A DNA stretch of 24,456 bases, from the NCBI GenBank assembly GCA_038222915.1, contig JBBRHH010000014.1:1-24456 (forward strand). The letters are read 5' to 3'. How positions within the stretch are numbered: the stretch's first letter is position 1; each line of letters opens with the position of its first letter. This stretch comes from JBBRHH01 sp038222915 (GTDB lineage Bacteria; Planctomycetota; Phycisphaerae; Tepidisphaerales; Tepidisphaeraceae). Both the position numbers and the translations under genes were made by a program. Under the pieces are notes generated by a model. It worked only from the letters and a program-made list of their open reading frames with translations. It was not told the origin of the DNA and did not search any database. Shown piece by piece: positions 16,304 to 24,250 of the stretch.

Positions 16304-16879
16304 ATGCTTCGACTCACGCTCCTGATCTGTATGGGCCTGCTTCTCAGTGGTTGTGCCACCTACGAATTCCAGCTCGTCCAACCGGAAACTCTCACTCGCC
16401 ACGTCGGCTCAAAGGAAGAAACCAGTTTTACGCTCGACGATCTGGTGTATCACATGCAGGCCATTGAGGGCCGGATGGTGATGCGCATTGAGAACCCCGG
16501 CGATGTGCCGGTCCTCCTGGATGGCCAGCGCAGCTCTGTAGTGGACAGCAAACGTCAGAGCCGCCCGCTGCGCGGCCAGTCGATTGCCCCCAGGTCATTC
16601 GTCAAATTGATCTTTCCGCCACTGCGAGCACGGTATCGCGCAGAGCCAACGATCGGGATTGGTTTTGGCGTTGGTGTGAGCCGATTCCACCACGGCGGCT
16701 ATTACGCCGGATACGCGGGTGATTTTTACGATGAGCCGCTCTATCTCGATCAGGTTTCAGGCGATGAAGCAACCAATTGGGATTGGGAAGGTGAAACCAC
16801 TGTAAGAATCCATCTGGCATTTCAACGGGGCGATAAACCGTTACAGCATGAGTTTGAGTTCAAGCGCCAGAAGATGTGA
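16304..16879 (+). CDS. Small outer-membrane or periplasmic lipoprotein
   Basis: The 191-residue product begins with a short lipoprotein signal, MLRLTLLICMGLLLSGCAT, with the lipidated cysteine at residue 17. A very good ribosome binding site (AAAAGGAGGG) lies just before the ATG at 16304, which settles the start against the GTG at 16277. The mature part is a beta-rich domain of unknown family, with FTLDDLVYHMQAIEGRMVMRIENPGDVPVLL in the middle. A glycine/aromatic segment with HHGGYYAGYAGDFYDEP (about 131-147) precedes a final beta strand that ends FEFKRQKM. I do not recognise a function. It follows the secreted protease-like protein on the same strand and may be co-transcribed with it. A hairpin downstream has its T-run on the other strand. 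Confidence 0.85.
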   Translation: MLRLTLLICMGLLLSGCATYEFQLVQPETLTRHVGSKEETSFTLDDLVYHMQAIEGRMVMRIENPGDVPVLLDGQRSSVVDSKRQSRPLRGQSIAPRSFVKLIFPPLRARYRAEPTIGIGFGVGVSRFHHGGYYAGYAGDFYDEPLYLDQVSGDEATNWDWEGETTVRIHLAFQRGDKPLQHEFEFKRQKM

Positions 16880-16898
16880 TCTGAATCTCCCGCAAGAC

Positions 16899-16940
16899 AA
16901 AAAAAGGCTGCACGGACGAGGGTAGTGTCCGGTGCAGCCT
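16899..16940 (-). terminator. Intrinsic terminator of the minus-strand transcript
   Basis: On the minus strand a stem of AGGCTGCAC-CGGAC against GTCC-GTGCAGCCT (one bulged base) is followed by TTTTTTT. It ends either the candidate RNA or the transcript of the large surface-protein gene, whose stop is about 420 bases upstream. Confidence 0.9.
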
Positions 16941-17150
16941 GGCGGAGGAGGAAACGAGGTCCGCTTGCGAGTGTCAGGAGCGTCTCTCGCTCAGCTGACC
17001 CCGCTATGTTTTTCGAAGCCCCGGACAGTGTGCAGCCCGCAGACCGTCTGCGGGCTGCACTGCCCGTGGGAACCAACCGCGCTCGACGTTAAGTGGTGAT
17101 CTTCTCACCCGTTAGTCATCGTGGTGACGACTACGCTCTACCCTAAAGCG
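16899..17150 (-). ncRNA. Candidate structured RNA made of consecutive hairpins
   Basis: Read on the minus strand, this stretch is packed with stems: 17150-17134 (6 bp, one wobble), 17133-17113 (8 bp, one wobble), 17109-17095 (5 bp), 17060-17030 (perfect 13 bp, loop of 5), 16999-16973 (two 5-bp parts with a 2-base bulge), 16964-16942 (5 bp, large loop), and 16940-16905 (9+4 bp with a bulge) followed by seven T. The last is a textbook intrinsic terminator. The loop of the final hairpin (CTACCC) is complementary to GGGTAG near the 5' end, which could make a pseudoknot. No open frame is convincing here. It could instead be the 3' leader-out region of the large gene that ends at 17359. I found no match to tmRNA, RNase P, SRP or 6S features that I can recall. 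Confidence 0.5.
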
Positions 17151-17240
17151 AAGATGGTGCCACTTCGAAAACGCAAGTCAGATTTGATCTAAAAAGCCGT
17201 AAAATCGATGAAAAACGCGGAATAATTCTTGAAAACGAAG

Positions 17241-17259
17241 GTAGGAGCGCGATTCGCGC
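17241..17259. repeat. Second GTAG-headed hairpin, REP-like
   Basis: GTAG (17241-17244) is followed by a GCGCG/CGCGC stem (17247-17251 and 17255-17259) with a 3-base loop. It has the same layout as the element at 12941 but a different stem sequence. The rest of 17151-17358 is AT-richer and holds no gene or clear promoter that I can see. Confidence 0.35.
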
Positions 17260-17358
17260 GTTGCTTGCTGCCGCGCGCTTAGTAGGCGAACCAGCGATAT
17301 TGAATCGCCGATGATTCTTTGCGTGGGCACCAGCTATGCAACCAAAGTTACACGGCGC

Positions 17359-20300
17359 CTACTTCTTGCTGTCGATGGGATCTGCACGCACGATATCGTT
17401 GCCGGTGGAGGTGATTTTGTCCGGGATACCATTGGCGGCGTTGATCGTATTGCGACCACTTCCACCCGAAAGCACGTCACCGCCAGTGCCCGCGGTCAAC
17501 ACGTCATCGCCCTCGTTGCCGTTGAACGTGTCGTGTCCTGCGCCGCCGGAGATGATGTCGTTGCCAAGCCCGCCATTGACGATGGTTGGAATGACCATTT
17601 GGCCGAGTTTGATGACGTCGTTGCCAGCGTTGCCGTTGACCACGAGATGGCTGATGTTTGTGAACGGGCCGATCTTCCCGCCGTTCGCGATGACAGTGAG
17701 GCTCTTGCTGTTGCCGCTGAAGGAGATCTTGTCGGAGTTACCCGTGCCAGTAACGATGAGCGTGGAAGCCGAATGCGGGTCGACGGCCGCAGTGACGCCC
17801 GTGATTGCGCCGCGCACATTGAACAGGAATGGGCTTTGGCCGGGCGCGTTGCTGTTGAAGTGAACGGTTCCCGTTTTCAGGCCGGCCACCCGCGTGTCGA
17901 GCCGGATGGCAAAGGTATCGCTCTTGGCCGGCGCCAATGACGCCAGCAGCTTATCGCTGACAATGAAGCCCTTGGGCACAGCCAACCCGGTGAGCGTCAG
18001 CGGAGCATCGCCTGTATTGGTCACCTTGAAGATGATCGCCTTGCCGACAGAGCCCTGGGCAATGCGGCCGAAGGTGAGGGCGGTCGGATCGCCGCTGGTC
18101 ATTGTGGCGGTGCCGCGCAGAACCTTGACGCTGGGCGCCTGCACCGTTCCCTTGATCGCGAAATTGAACGTGGCGTGGCCTGCGACGTTCGTGTTGAAAG
18201 TGACATTGCCTTGATGGACGCCAGGCAGGCTGCTGTCGAGCCGCACCGCGAAGGTGTCGTTGTCGCCGGGGTCAATGCTGCCGACCAATCCGTTCACGAG
18301 TGTGAAACCGGCAGGCAGCGTGAGGTTGCTGATGGTCAACGCGCCCGTGCCAGTGTTGGTCACCTTGAAAATTTTGCTCGCCCCGGTCTGGCCGTTGATG
18401 ACGGAGGTGAAAATGATCGGGCTCGAGGCGCCATCCGAGATGACAGTGGCATCGAGCGCGACGCGGATATTTGGAATGGTAACCGGTGCGTCAATCTCGC
18501 CGGTCAGTGCGAATGTGATCGTGCTGCTGGATGGATCGTTGGTATGAAACGAAAAGTTGCCGTTCTTGATGCCGGCAACGGTGGTGTCGAGGCGAATTGT
18601 AAATGTATCGGTGGCGCCGGCGGCAATGCTCGCCGGCAGAGGGTCGGTAAAGCTGTATCCCGCAGGCAGCGAGGCGTTTGAGAGCGTAAGGGCCGAATCT
18701 CCGTCATTGCGAACGGTGAACGTCTTGGCCGGACCCACGTCACCGACGGTGCGGGTTCCGAACGGAACCGTGGAGCCGGATGAAACCGGCGCGCCGCCCA
18801 AAAGCACCGTGGCGATCGGACCTGTACCGACCGAATTCACCTGTCCTGTCGTGGTGAAATCAAACGTGGTGTGCGAAGCATCGTTCGTGGTGAATGTAAT
18901 GTGGCCGGTCTTAGCGCCCGCGGTGCCGGTGTCCATCTGGATGGTAAAAGTATCGCTGCCACCGGCGGCGATGGGGCTGGCAAATGCGTTGGTGACGCTG
19001 AAGGCCGAGCCACCAGGCGTGATTCCAACGGTTCCGAGCGTCAGCGGCAGGTCGCCGTCGTTGAAGACAGTGAATGTCTTGCTGGGCGGGGCGTCGCCCT
19101 GGTTGCGGGTGCCAAATGCGACACTCGTAACGCCATCGGTCACGGCGCCGGCAGATGAAGTGACGCGCACAACCGGGCCGACGACGGCCGCATTGACCTG
19201 GCCCGCCGCGTTGAAGTTGAATGTAGTGTGCGCCGGATCGTTGGTGGTGAAGCTGATCGCCGCGGTCTTCGCGCCGGTCGTGGTCGTGGCCATCTGCACG
19301 GTGAAGGTATCGCTGCCGCCGGCGGCGATGGGACTTGCAAAGGGGTTGGTCAAGGTGAAACCGGATCCGGCCGTGATGGAAACAGTGCCCACCGTCAGCG
19401 GCTGATCGCCGTCGTTAAACACTGTAAACGTTTTTGACGGTGCGGCATCGCCGACATTCTTGGTGCCAAAGGCGATGCTGGTTGTGCCATCGGTTACCGT
19501 TCCTGCCGACGAAGTGACGCGCACCAGCGGCCCGGTTGCGGGTGTATTGACCTGTCCACCAGCGGTAAAGTCGAACGTCGAATGCGCTGGATCGTTGGTG
19601 GTGAAACTGATGGTCGCGCTCTTCGCGCCGGCCGTCGCAGTCGACATTTGCACGGTGAACGTGTCGCTGCCGCCGGCGGCGATGGGGCTTGCGAACGGAT
19701 TGGTCAGCGTGAATCCGGATCCGGCCGTGATGGAAACAGTGCCCACCGTCAACGGCTGATCGCCGTCGTTGAAGACCGTAAATGTTTTTGCCGGTGCGGC
19801 GTCGCCGACGTTCTTGGTGCCGAATGCGATGCTCGTTGTCCCGTCGGTCACTGTACCCGCGGTTGACGTGACGCGCACCTTCGGGCCCACCGCCGGAGTA
19901 TTGACCTGGCCGCTGGCGGTGAAGTCGAATGTGGTGTGCGACGGATCGTTGGTTGTGAAGGCGATGGTTGCGCTCTTGGCGCCGGCCGACGCGGTCGACA
20001 TCTGGACGGTGAAAGTATCGCTGCCGCCGGCGGCAATCGGGCTGGCGAATGGAGTGGTGAGCGAAAAACCGGAACCGCCGGGCGTGATGGAAACCGATCC
20101 GACGGTCAATGGCTGATCGCCATCGTTAAAGACCGTGAATGTTTTCGACGGCGCGGCATCGCCGACGTTCTTGGTGCCGAAGGCGATGTTAGTGGTTCCA
20201 TCGGTAACCGTTCCCGCAGTCGAAGTCACGCGTACAACGGGCCCGACCGCGGGCGTGGTGACTGTCCCGGCGACATTGATCGTGTAGGTCGTGTGATTCG

Positions 20301-21111
20301 GATCGTCCGTGGTGAACTTGAGCTGTGCCGTCTTTGCACCCGCCGATCCGTTGGCCATCTGCACCGTAAACGTCGTCGTGGCGTTCTTGGCCAGCGGCCC
20401 GGACGACTGGGCCGTCACGGTGAACGCGCTCCCGCCCGGCGTGACTGAAACATTGCCAATCGCAGTCGACTGGTCGCCGGTGTTTTTAATCGTGAATGTT
20501 TTTGAAGCCGCAGCATCGCCGACATTGTGTGTGCCAAACTGCACCGTGTCGCCGTCATCGACGGCCGTGGAAGCGCCGACCACCACGCCGACGGCAGCCG
20601 GGCTGTTCACCTGACCGCTGACCGAGAACGAGAACGTGTTGGTGTTGGCTGTTGTCGCATCGTTCACCGTAAAACTGGCCGTGTCGCTCTTGACGCCGGC
20701 GCTGGCGGTGCTCATCTGGATGGTAAAGCTGGCGGTGCCGCCGTTGGCGGTAATGGTGCCGGTTGGATCGCTGGCGGCGAAGGTGGCCGTGCCCAGGGTA
20801 ATCGTGCCGATGGTCAGATCGTCGGAGCCGTTGTTGGTGACGATGAACGTCTTGACTGGCGCTGCATCGCCAACATTGCGCGTTCCAAAAGCAACGGTCG
20901 ATGATCCGCTGGTCAGCGGCGAGCCGCCCTGGGTGACGGTAATGTCCGACGCATCAAACGGCTGGATCGTAATCGCAAGCGGCGCGTACGCGGTCGGCGA
21001 GCTCTTGGTCTGCGTGCTGGCCGACAGGAAAAGGCGGGTCTCCAGCGACTCCAGAAAGCTGGACGCGTGGGTCTTTGCGCGGCCGGAATTATTTTTAGGA
21101 CGCATAGGCAT
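17359..21111 (-). CDS. Giant surface protein: LEPR-like motif, nine anchor-D/ASH repeats, RTX tail
   Basis: The product is 1250 residues from the ATG at 21111 (another ATG lies at 21105; the frame continues upstream to 21282 without a good site). LESLETRLFLSA (20-31) is the planctomycete LEPR-type N-terminal motif, found on exported proteins. Nine immunoglobulin-like repeats of about 110-119 residues follow, each with FGT..VGD...KTF.V.N.GD, an IAAGGSDTFT.QM strand and a closing TFDF...GQVN. They match choice-of-anchor D/ASH-type domains. The C-terminal 130 residues hold RTX-like calcium-binding turns (VNGNAGNDVIKL, NGGLGNDIISGGAGHDTFNG, DVLSGGSGRNTI). The whole fits a secreted adhesin or matrix component. 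Binding partner and true export route are unknown. GGGAG lies 13 bases before 21111, which is long spacing. Confidence 0.9.
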   Translation of the reverse strand: MPMRPKNNSGRAKTHASSFLESLETRLFLSASTQTKSSPTAYAPLAITIQPFDASDITVTQGGSPLTSGSSTVAFGTRNVGDAAPVKTFIVTNNGSDDLTIGTITLGTATFAASDPTGTITANGGTASFTIQMSTASAGVKSDTASFTVNDATTANTNTFSFSVSGQVNSPAAVGVVVGASTAVDDGDTVQFGTHNVGDAAASKTFTIKNTGDQSTAIGNVSVTPGGSAFTVTAQSSGPLAKNATTTFTVQMANGSAGAKTAQLKFTTDDPNHTTYTINVAGTVTTPAVGPVVRVTSTAGTVTDGTTNIAFGTKNVGDAAPSKTFTVFNDGDQPLTVGSVSITPGGSGFSLTTPFASPIAAGGSDTFTVQMSTASAGAKSATIAFTTNDPSHTTFDFTASGQVNTPAVGPKVRVTSTAGTVTDGTTSIAFGTKNVGDAAPAKTFTVFNDGDQPLTVGTVSITAGSGFTLTNPFASPIAAGGSDTFTVQMSTATAGAKSATISFTTNDPAHSTFDFTAGGQVNTPATGPLVRVTSSAGTVTDGTTSIAFGTKNVGDAAPSKTFTVFNDGDQPLTVGTVSITAGSGFTLTNPFASPIAAGGSDTFTVQMATTTTGAKTAAISFTTNDPAHTTFNFNAAGQVNAAVVGPVVRVTSSAGAVTDGVTSVAFGTRNQGDAPPSKTFTVFNDGDLPLTLGTVGITPGGSAFSVTNAFASPIAAGGSDTFTIQMDTGTAGAKTGHITFTTNDASHTTFDFTTTGQVNSVGTGPIATVLLGGAPVSSGSTVPFGTRTVGDVGPAKTFTVRNDGDSALTLSNASLPAGYSFTDPLPASIAAGATDTFTIRLDTTVAGIKNGNFSFHTNDPSSSTITFALTGEIDAPVTIPNIRVALDATVISDGASSPIIFTSVINGQTGASKIFKVTNTGTGALTISNLTLPAGFTLVNGLVGSIDPGDNDTFAVRLDSSLPGVHQGNVTFNTNVAGHATFNFAIKGTVQAPSVKVLRGTATMTSGDPTALTFGRIAQGSVGKAIIFKVTNTGDAPLTLTGLAVPKGFIVSDKLLASLAPAKSDTFAIRLDTRVAGLKTGTVHFNSNAPGQSPFLFNVRGAITGVTAAVDPHSASTLIVTGTGNSDKISFSGNSKSLTVIANGGKIGPFTNISHLVVNGNAGNDVIKLGQMVIPTIVNGGLGNDIISGGAGHDTFNGNEGDDVLTAGTGGDVLSGGSGRNTINAANGIPDKITSTGNDIVRADPIDSKK
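18826..20247 (-). repeat. Four near-identical tandem domain repeats (354-357 bp each)
   Basis: Repeats 3 to 6 of the surface protein run from 20247 to 18826 in units of 357, 354, 354 and 357 bases, with VGPxVRVTSxAGTVTDGTT at each start. Repeats 3-5 are nearly the same at both protein and DNA level. The outer repeats (1, 2, 7, 8, 9) have diverged much more. This suggests recent duplication or gene conversion in the centre. Confidence 0.9.
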
Positions 21112-21457
21112 TTTCTCGTCAAAACTCCCAAGGAAAATCGTCTGCAGATGGCTCCAAAATTTAATGGAGCTGGCGTGGAAGTTGTTCGGTATTACCCCAC
21201 ATTTCGCGCATTGTGGGAGCTTAATGGAAGCAGAAATCCGAATCCGTCTGTAACAGCCCGCCATCCAAGCGAACGGATTCACAAGCGGCCGGGGTGAAAC
21301 ATCAGGCCGGCCAGCTAGTAATGTAACGGGCTGCTGCGGGAAAACAACCGGAAAAAGCCCGATTGCGCCACTTCCGAACCGCGCAATGTCACTCTGGTTA
21401 ATCTGGTGATCATAAAGGGGTTAGAACGCCGAGTTGCCCATCTGCGAGGAGTTTCTA
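21112..21457. other. Divergent intergenic region with three inverted repeats
   Basis: This 346-base stretch separates the divergent surface-protein and SGNH hydrolase genes, so it should carry both promoters. I cannot name a convincing -35/-10 pair on either strand. It holds three inverted repeats on the surface-protein leader side: GCTCCA/TGGAGC (21151-21170), CCCACA/TGTGGG (21196-21217), and GAATCCGT/ACGGATTC with 25 bases between the arms (21240-21280). These could fold in the 5' untranslated RNA of the large gene or bind a regulator. A regulatory role is an inference. The SGNH gene has GAGGAG before its ATG at 21458. Confidence 0.55.
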
Positions 21458-22708
21458 ATGACGATATTAAGCCGAAATCGACTGACCGCCTGCGGGTTGC
21501 TCCTGCCGCTTGTCTGGGCGCTGGCACCGGTGTTGGCCGACCCACAACCGACCGTCATCTTCGACATGGACACGGTTGCGCATCAACCGGCGGAAGTGGT
21601 CGGCAAGGACAAAATCAAGGCCCCGGCCGGTACGGCCGAGCTGGTGGAAGGGAAGATTGGCAAGGCCGTACGTTTTTCATTCACACAGGAAGTGAGCGGC
21701 GCCTTCATGACCGGGCGCGTTCGCGCGACGCCCGACTGGGACAAAAGCGACGGGTTCAGCTTCTGGGTCAAAGGCGACGGGTCCGACTCCTTCGGCGGAA
21801 TCGAGCTGATCGACCGCGACGACTTTGCCCTTCGCTATGGATATTGCTTTCCCATCGATTCCAGGGAATGGAAGAAAATCACCGTTCCCTGGCGCGATGT
21901 CGTTCCCGAACTGGCCAATCCGCTTGTTGATGCCGGCAAAGGGTACGCCCCCAGCCATTTCGGCAATCTGTTCTTCGGCAAATGGTTTTACTGGGCCACA
22001 TTCCCGCAGCACTCCTACGCCATCGATCAGGTTGTGCTCGAGCCCAAACTCGATCCCGCGCCCGAAATCACCATCCCCGCCGGCGATCCGCTCGCCCGCG
22101 TGCGCGGCAAACTGCACGACCACAAGCCGATCACCTTCGTCACCATGGGCGACTCCCTCAGTGACAAACACCACTGGGCCAATCGCGAAATCCTCTGGTC
22201 CGAACTTCTGGCCAAAGACCTCAAGGCAAAACACGGCGGCGAAGCGACGCTCGTCAATCCAGCCATCGGCGGAACAACCTTAAGCCAGAACGTGATCCTC
22301 ATGCCGCGCTGGGGCAAACAAGCGCCCAGCCCCGACCTGGTGACGATCTGGTTCGGCGGCAACGACTTCGACACCAAAGTGACCGGCCCGCGATTCAAGG
22401 AATACCTGCAACTCGCCGTCGACCGCATCCGCCGCCAGACCAACGGCAGCGCCGACATCCTGATCATGACCACCGCGCCCGGCCACGCCCGCTGGGAAAC
22501 CTACGCCGACTTCGAGCAGGCGGCGAAGGAAGTAGCCAAGGAAAAGAACACCGGCCTGCTCGACATCGCCGCCGAATTCCGCAAGGCCGGCACGGCGGAC
22601 GAGGCGCTCAAGCGAACTTACTGGGCGTGGGACAAAGTCCACCTCGGAGCCAAGGGGCATGAGCTGACGAAAGACTGCGTTTTGGCCGCGTTGGCAGGCG
22701 AAAAGTAG
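21458..22708 (+). CDS. Secreted SGNH/GDSL-family hydrolase with N-terminal beta domain
   Basis: The 416 residues start with a signal peptide (1-28, ending VLAD). Residues about 30-200 form a beta-rich domain with SFWVKGDGS, SREWKKITVPWRD and WYWA-like aromatic patches, resembling carbohydrate-binding or CIA30-like modules. Residues 225-416 are an SGNH hydrolase: block I GDSLS with Ser233, block II Gly in AIGGTT (269-274), block III GGND with Asn302 (300-303), and block V DKVHLGAKGH with Asp392 and His395. All four blocks are intact, so it is probably an active esterase, perhaps on acetylated polysaccharide. That substrate is an inference from the extra domain. GAGGAG lies 6 bases before the ATG at 21458. 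The 8 residues upstream in frame lack such a site. Confidence 0.92.
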   Translation: MTILSRNRLTACGLLLPLVWALAPVLADPQPTVIFDMDTVAHQPAEVVGKDKIKAPAGTAELVEGKIGKAVRFSFTQEVSGAFMTGRVRATPDWDKSDGFSFWVKGDGSDSFGGIELIDRDDFALRYGYCFPIDSREWKKITVPWRDVVPELANPLVDAGKGYAPSHFGNLFFGKWFYWATFPQHSYAIDQVVLEPKLDPAPEITIPAGDPLARVRGKLHDHKPITFVTMGDSLSDKHHWANREILWSELLAKDLKAKHGGEATLVNPAIGGTTLSQNVILMPRWGKQAPSPDLVTIWFGGNDFDTKVTGPRFKEYLQLAVDRIRRQTNGSADILIMTTAPGHARWETYADFEQAAKEVAKEKNTGLLDIAAEFRKAGTADEALKRTYWAWDKVHLGAKGHELTKDCVLAALAGEK

Positions 22709-23086
22709 TATTCAGCTACACGTCTATTTCACGACTTCAATCTTGATCGAATGCGTTACCGGCTTAACCGCCGCCGCCGAAGCCGCCTGACGCAGAACTA
22801 ATGACTGTCGCGCAGTGGCATGCAGATCACAGCCTGAGTCTTGGTGAAGACTTCCTTACTGAAGCGCTGGATGCTTTTGCGGACATTGAACGGCACCCAA
22901 GGTGATATGCCACACTGGGCCGTTACCGGTCGCGGGAAATTAGGCGACGAATCCTGACACGTTTTCCGTATTCCATTGTTTACGAAATCAAAGACGACCA
23001 GTGCATCGGCCTCGCGATCGCGCACGCGGGCCGGCGTCCGGGCTATTGGCGCGATCGCCTCAATTGATGTCGCGCCCCTCGGTCGA
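22709..23086. other. Convergent intergenic region with a 10-bp inverted repeat
   Basis: The 378 bases between the SGNH hydrolase and sat stops contain no gene I can support. GCGATCGCGC (23014-23023) and GCGCGATCGC (23049-23058) form a perfect 10-bp stem with a 25-base loop, 29 bases downstream of the sat stop on the minus strand. No T-run follows, so it is not a classical intrinsic terminator. A 75-codon minus-strand frame (22798-23025) has no recognisable family or binding site. A short minus-strand stretch ending at about 22725 in KPVTHSIKIEVVK and a stop looks like a protein C terminus without a start, perhaps a gene remnant. Confidence 0.5.
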
Positions 23087-24250
23087 CTACTTCGCGCCTT
23101 GCGCCCACTTGATCAAAATATCCGCCACTTCCGGCCGGGAAAATTCCTGCGGCGGCCTCTCGCCCGCCTTCAACATATCCCGCACCTTCGTCCCGCTCGG
23201 AGCAACCTTATCTTCCGGTCCATGAGGACACGTCTTGCTCGAAACAACCGCCTCGCACTTCTTGCACCAGGCCGTGTGCTCAAACTTCAGAATGGTCACG
23301 CCGATGTCCTTGGGCAGGTCGAACTGATCGAAGATCTGCTGGGCGTCATACGTGCCGTAGTAGTTGCCTACGCCGGCATGATCGCGGCCGACGATGAAGT
23401 GCGTCACGCCATAATTCTTGCGGATCAGCGTATGCAGCACCGCTTCACGCGGGCCGGCGTAACGCATCGCCAGCGGCATAACCGTCAGCAGCGTGCGGGC
23501 CTTGTTGTAATAGTTGTCGACCAGCACGCGATAGCAATCCATGCGCGTTTCGGCCGGGATGTCATCCGACTTGGTCTCCCCCACCAGCGGATGGATCAGC
23601 AGGCCATCGGTCATTTCCAGGGCGCACTTGGTGAGATATTCGTGCGAGCGATGAATCGGGTTGCGGGTCTGGAAGGCCGCGACGGTCGACCAGCCTTTGG
23701 CCGCGAACGCCTCGCGCGTCTTCGCCGGCGGCAGGCGGTATTCAGAAAATTCTGGCTCGTGCGTCGTCGTCAGCACATCAATCGGCCCCGCGATGCAGGT
23801 GTCGCCCTGGGCCTTTACGGCCGCCACGCCTGGGTGCTTTTCGTCTTCGGTCTTGTAGACATTGGGAATTTCCAACGCTTTGTCGTGCGCGTATTTCTCG
23901 GTCACAGTCAGAACGCCCAGCAGGCGACCCTTGGGATCGTTCAAGGCAATCTTCTGCCCAACCGAAACCTTGGCCGCCACATCATTGGCCGGTGCAAGCG
24001 TCACCGGGATTGGCCAAACTGCGCCACTGGCCAGTCGCATATTCTTGCAGACGCCTTCAAAGTCGGCCTTGCCCATGAACCCGGTGATCGGTGAGAAAGC
24101 GCCAATGGCGATCATCTCCAGATCAAAAGCCTCGCGGGGTGACAGGGTGAGGGTCGGCAGAGATTTAGCCTCATTGGCCAGCGCCGTCGCGGCGGAACCT
24201 TCAACAACTCGATTGACCAATTGGCCGCCGTGGGGGGCGATGAGGCTCAT
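23087..24250 (-). CDS. sat: Sulfate adenylyltransferase (ATP sulfurylase)
   Basis: Sat makes adenosine 5'-phosphosulfate and pyrophosphate from ATP and sulfate, opening sulfate assimilation or, in reverse, serving dissimilatory sulfur metabolism. The 387 residues from the ATG at 24250 contain the PUA-like N-terminal domain (SPITGFMG at 53-60), the nucleotide-binding QTRNPIHRSHE (194-204), and GRDHAG (288-293), all intact. A Cys cluster (Cys329, Cys332, Cys341 with His343) in AWCKKCEAVVSSKTCPHG looks like the zinc site known in thermophile and archaeal-type homologues. There is no APS kinase domain at the C terminus. GGAG lies 5 bases before the ATG, so I reject the longer open frame to 24331. 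No other sulfur gene is visible in the window, so assimilatory versus dissimilatory use is not shown. Confidence 0.96.
   Translation of the reverse strand: MSLIAPHGGQLVNRVVEGSAATALANEAKSLPTLTLSPREAFDLEMIAIGAFSPITGFMGKADFEGVCKNMRLASGAVWPIPVTLAPANDVAAKVSVGQKIALNDPKGRLLGVLTVTEKYAHDKALEIPNVYKTEDEKHPGVAAVKAQGDTCIAGPIDVLTTTHEPEFSEYRLPPAKTREAFAAKGWSTVAAFQTRNPIHRSHEYLTKCALEMTDGLLIHPLVGETKSDDIPAETRMDCYRVLVDNYYNKARTLLTVMPLAMRYAGPREAVLHTLIRKNYGVTHFIVGRDHAGVGNYYGTYDAQQIFDQFDLPKDIGVTILKFEHTAWCKKCEAVVSSKTCPHGPEDKVAPSGTKVRDMLKAGERPPQEFSRPEVADILIKWAQGAK

Noticed and set aside
16880..17358. Possible tmRNA, RNase P or 6S RNA in the hairpin region
   Set aside because: No CCA-ended tRNA-like part, no RNase P core motifs, and a chain of local hairpins instead of the long rod with a central bubble expected for 6S RNA.
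18557..19405. 282-codon plus-strand open frame and similar ones opposite the surface-protein repeats
   Set aside because: They repeat with the same period as the minus-strand domain repeats and so are mirror images of them.
22798..23025. 75-codon minus-strand open frame between the SGNH hydrolase and sat
   Set aside because: No ribosome binding site, no recognisable family, and it overlaps one arm of the inverted repeat at 23014.
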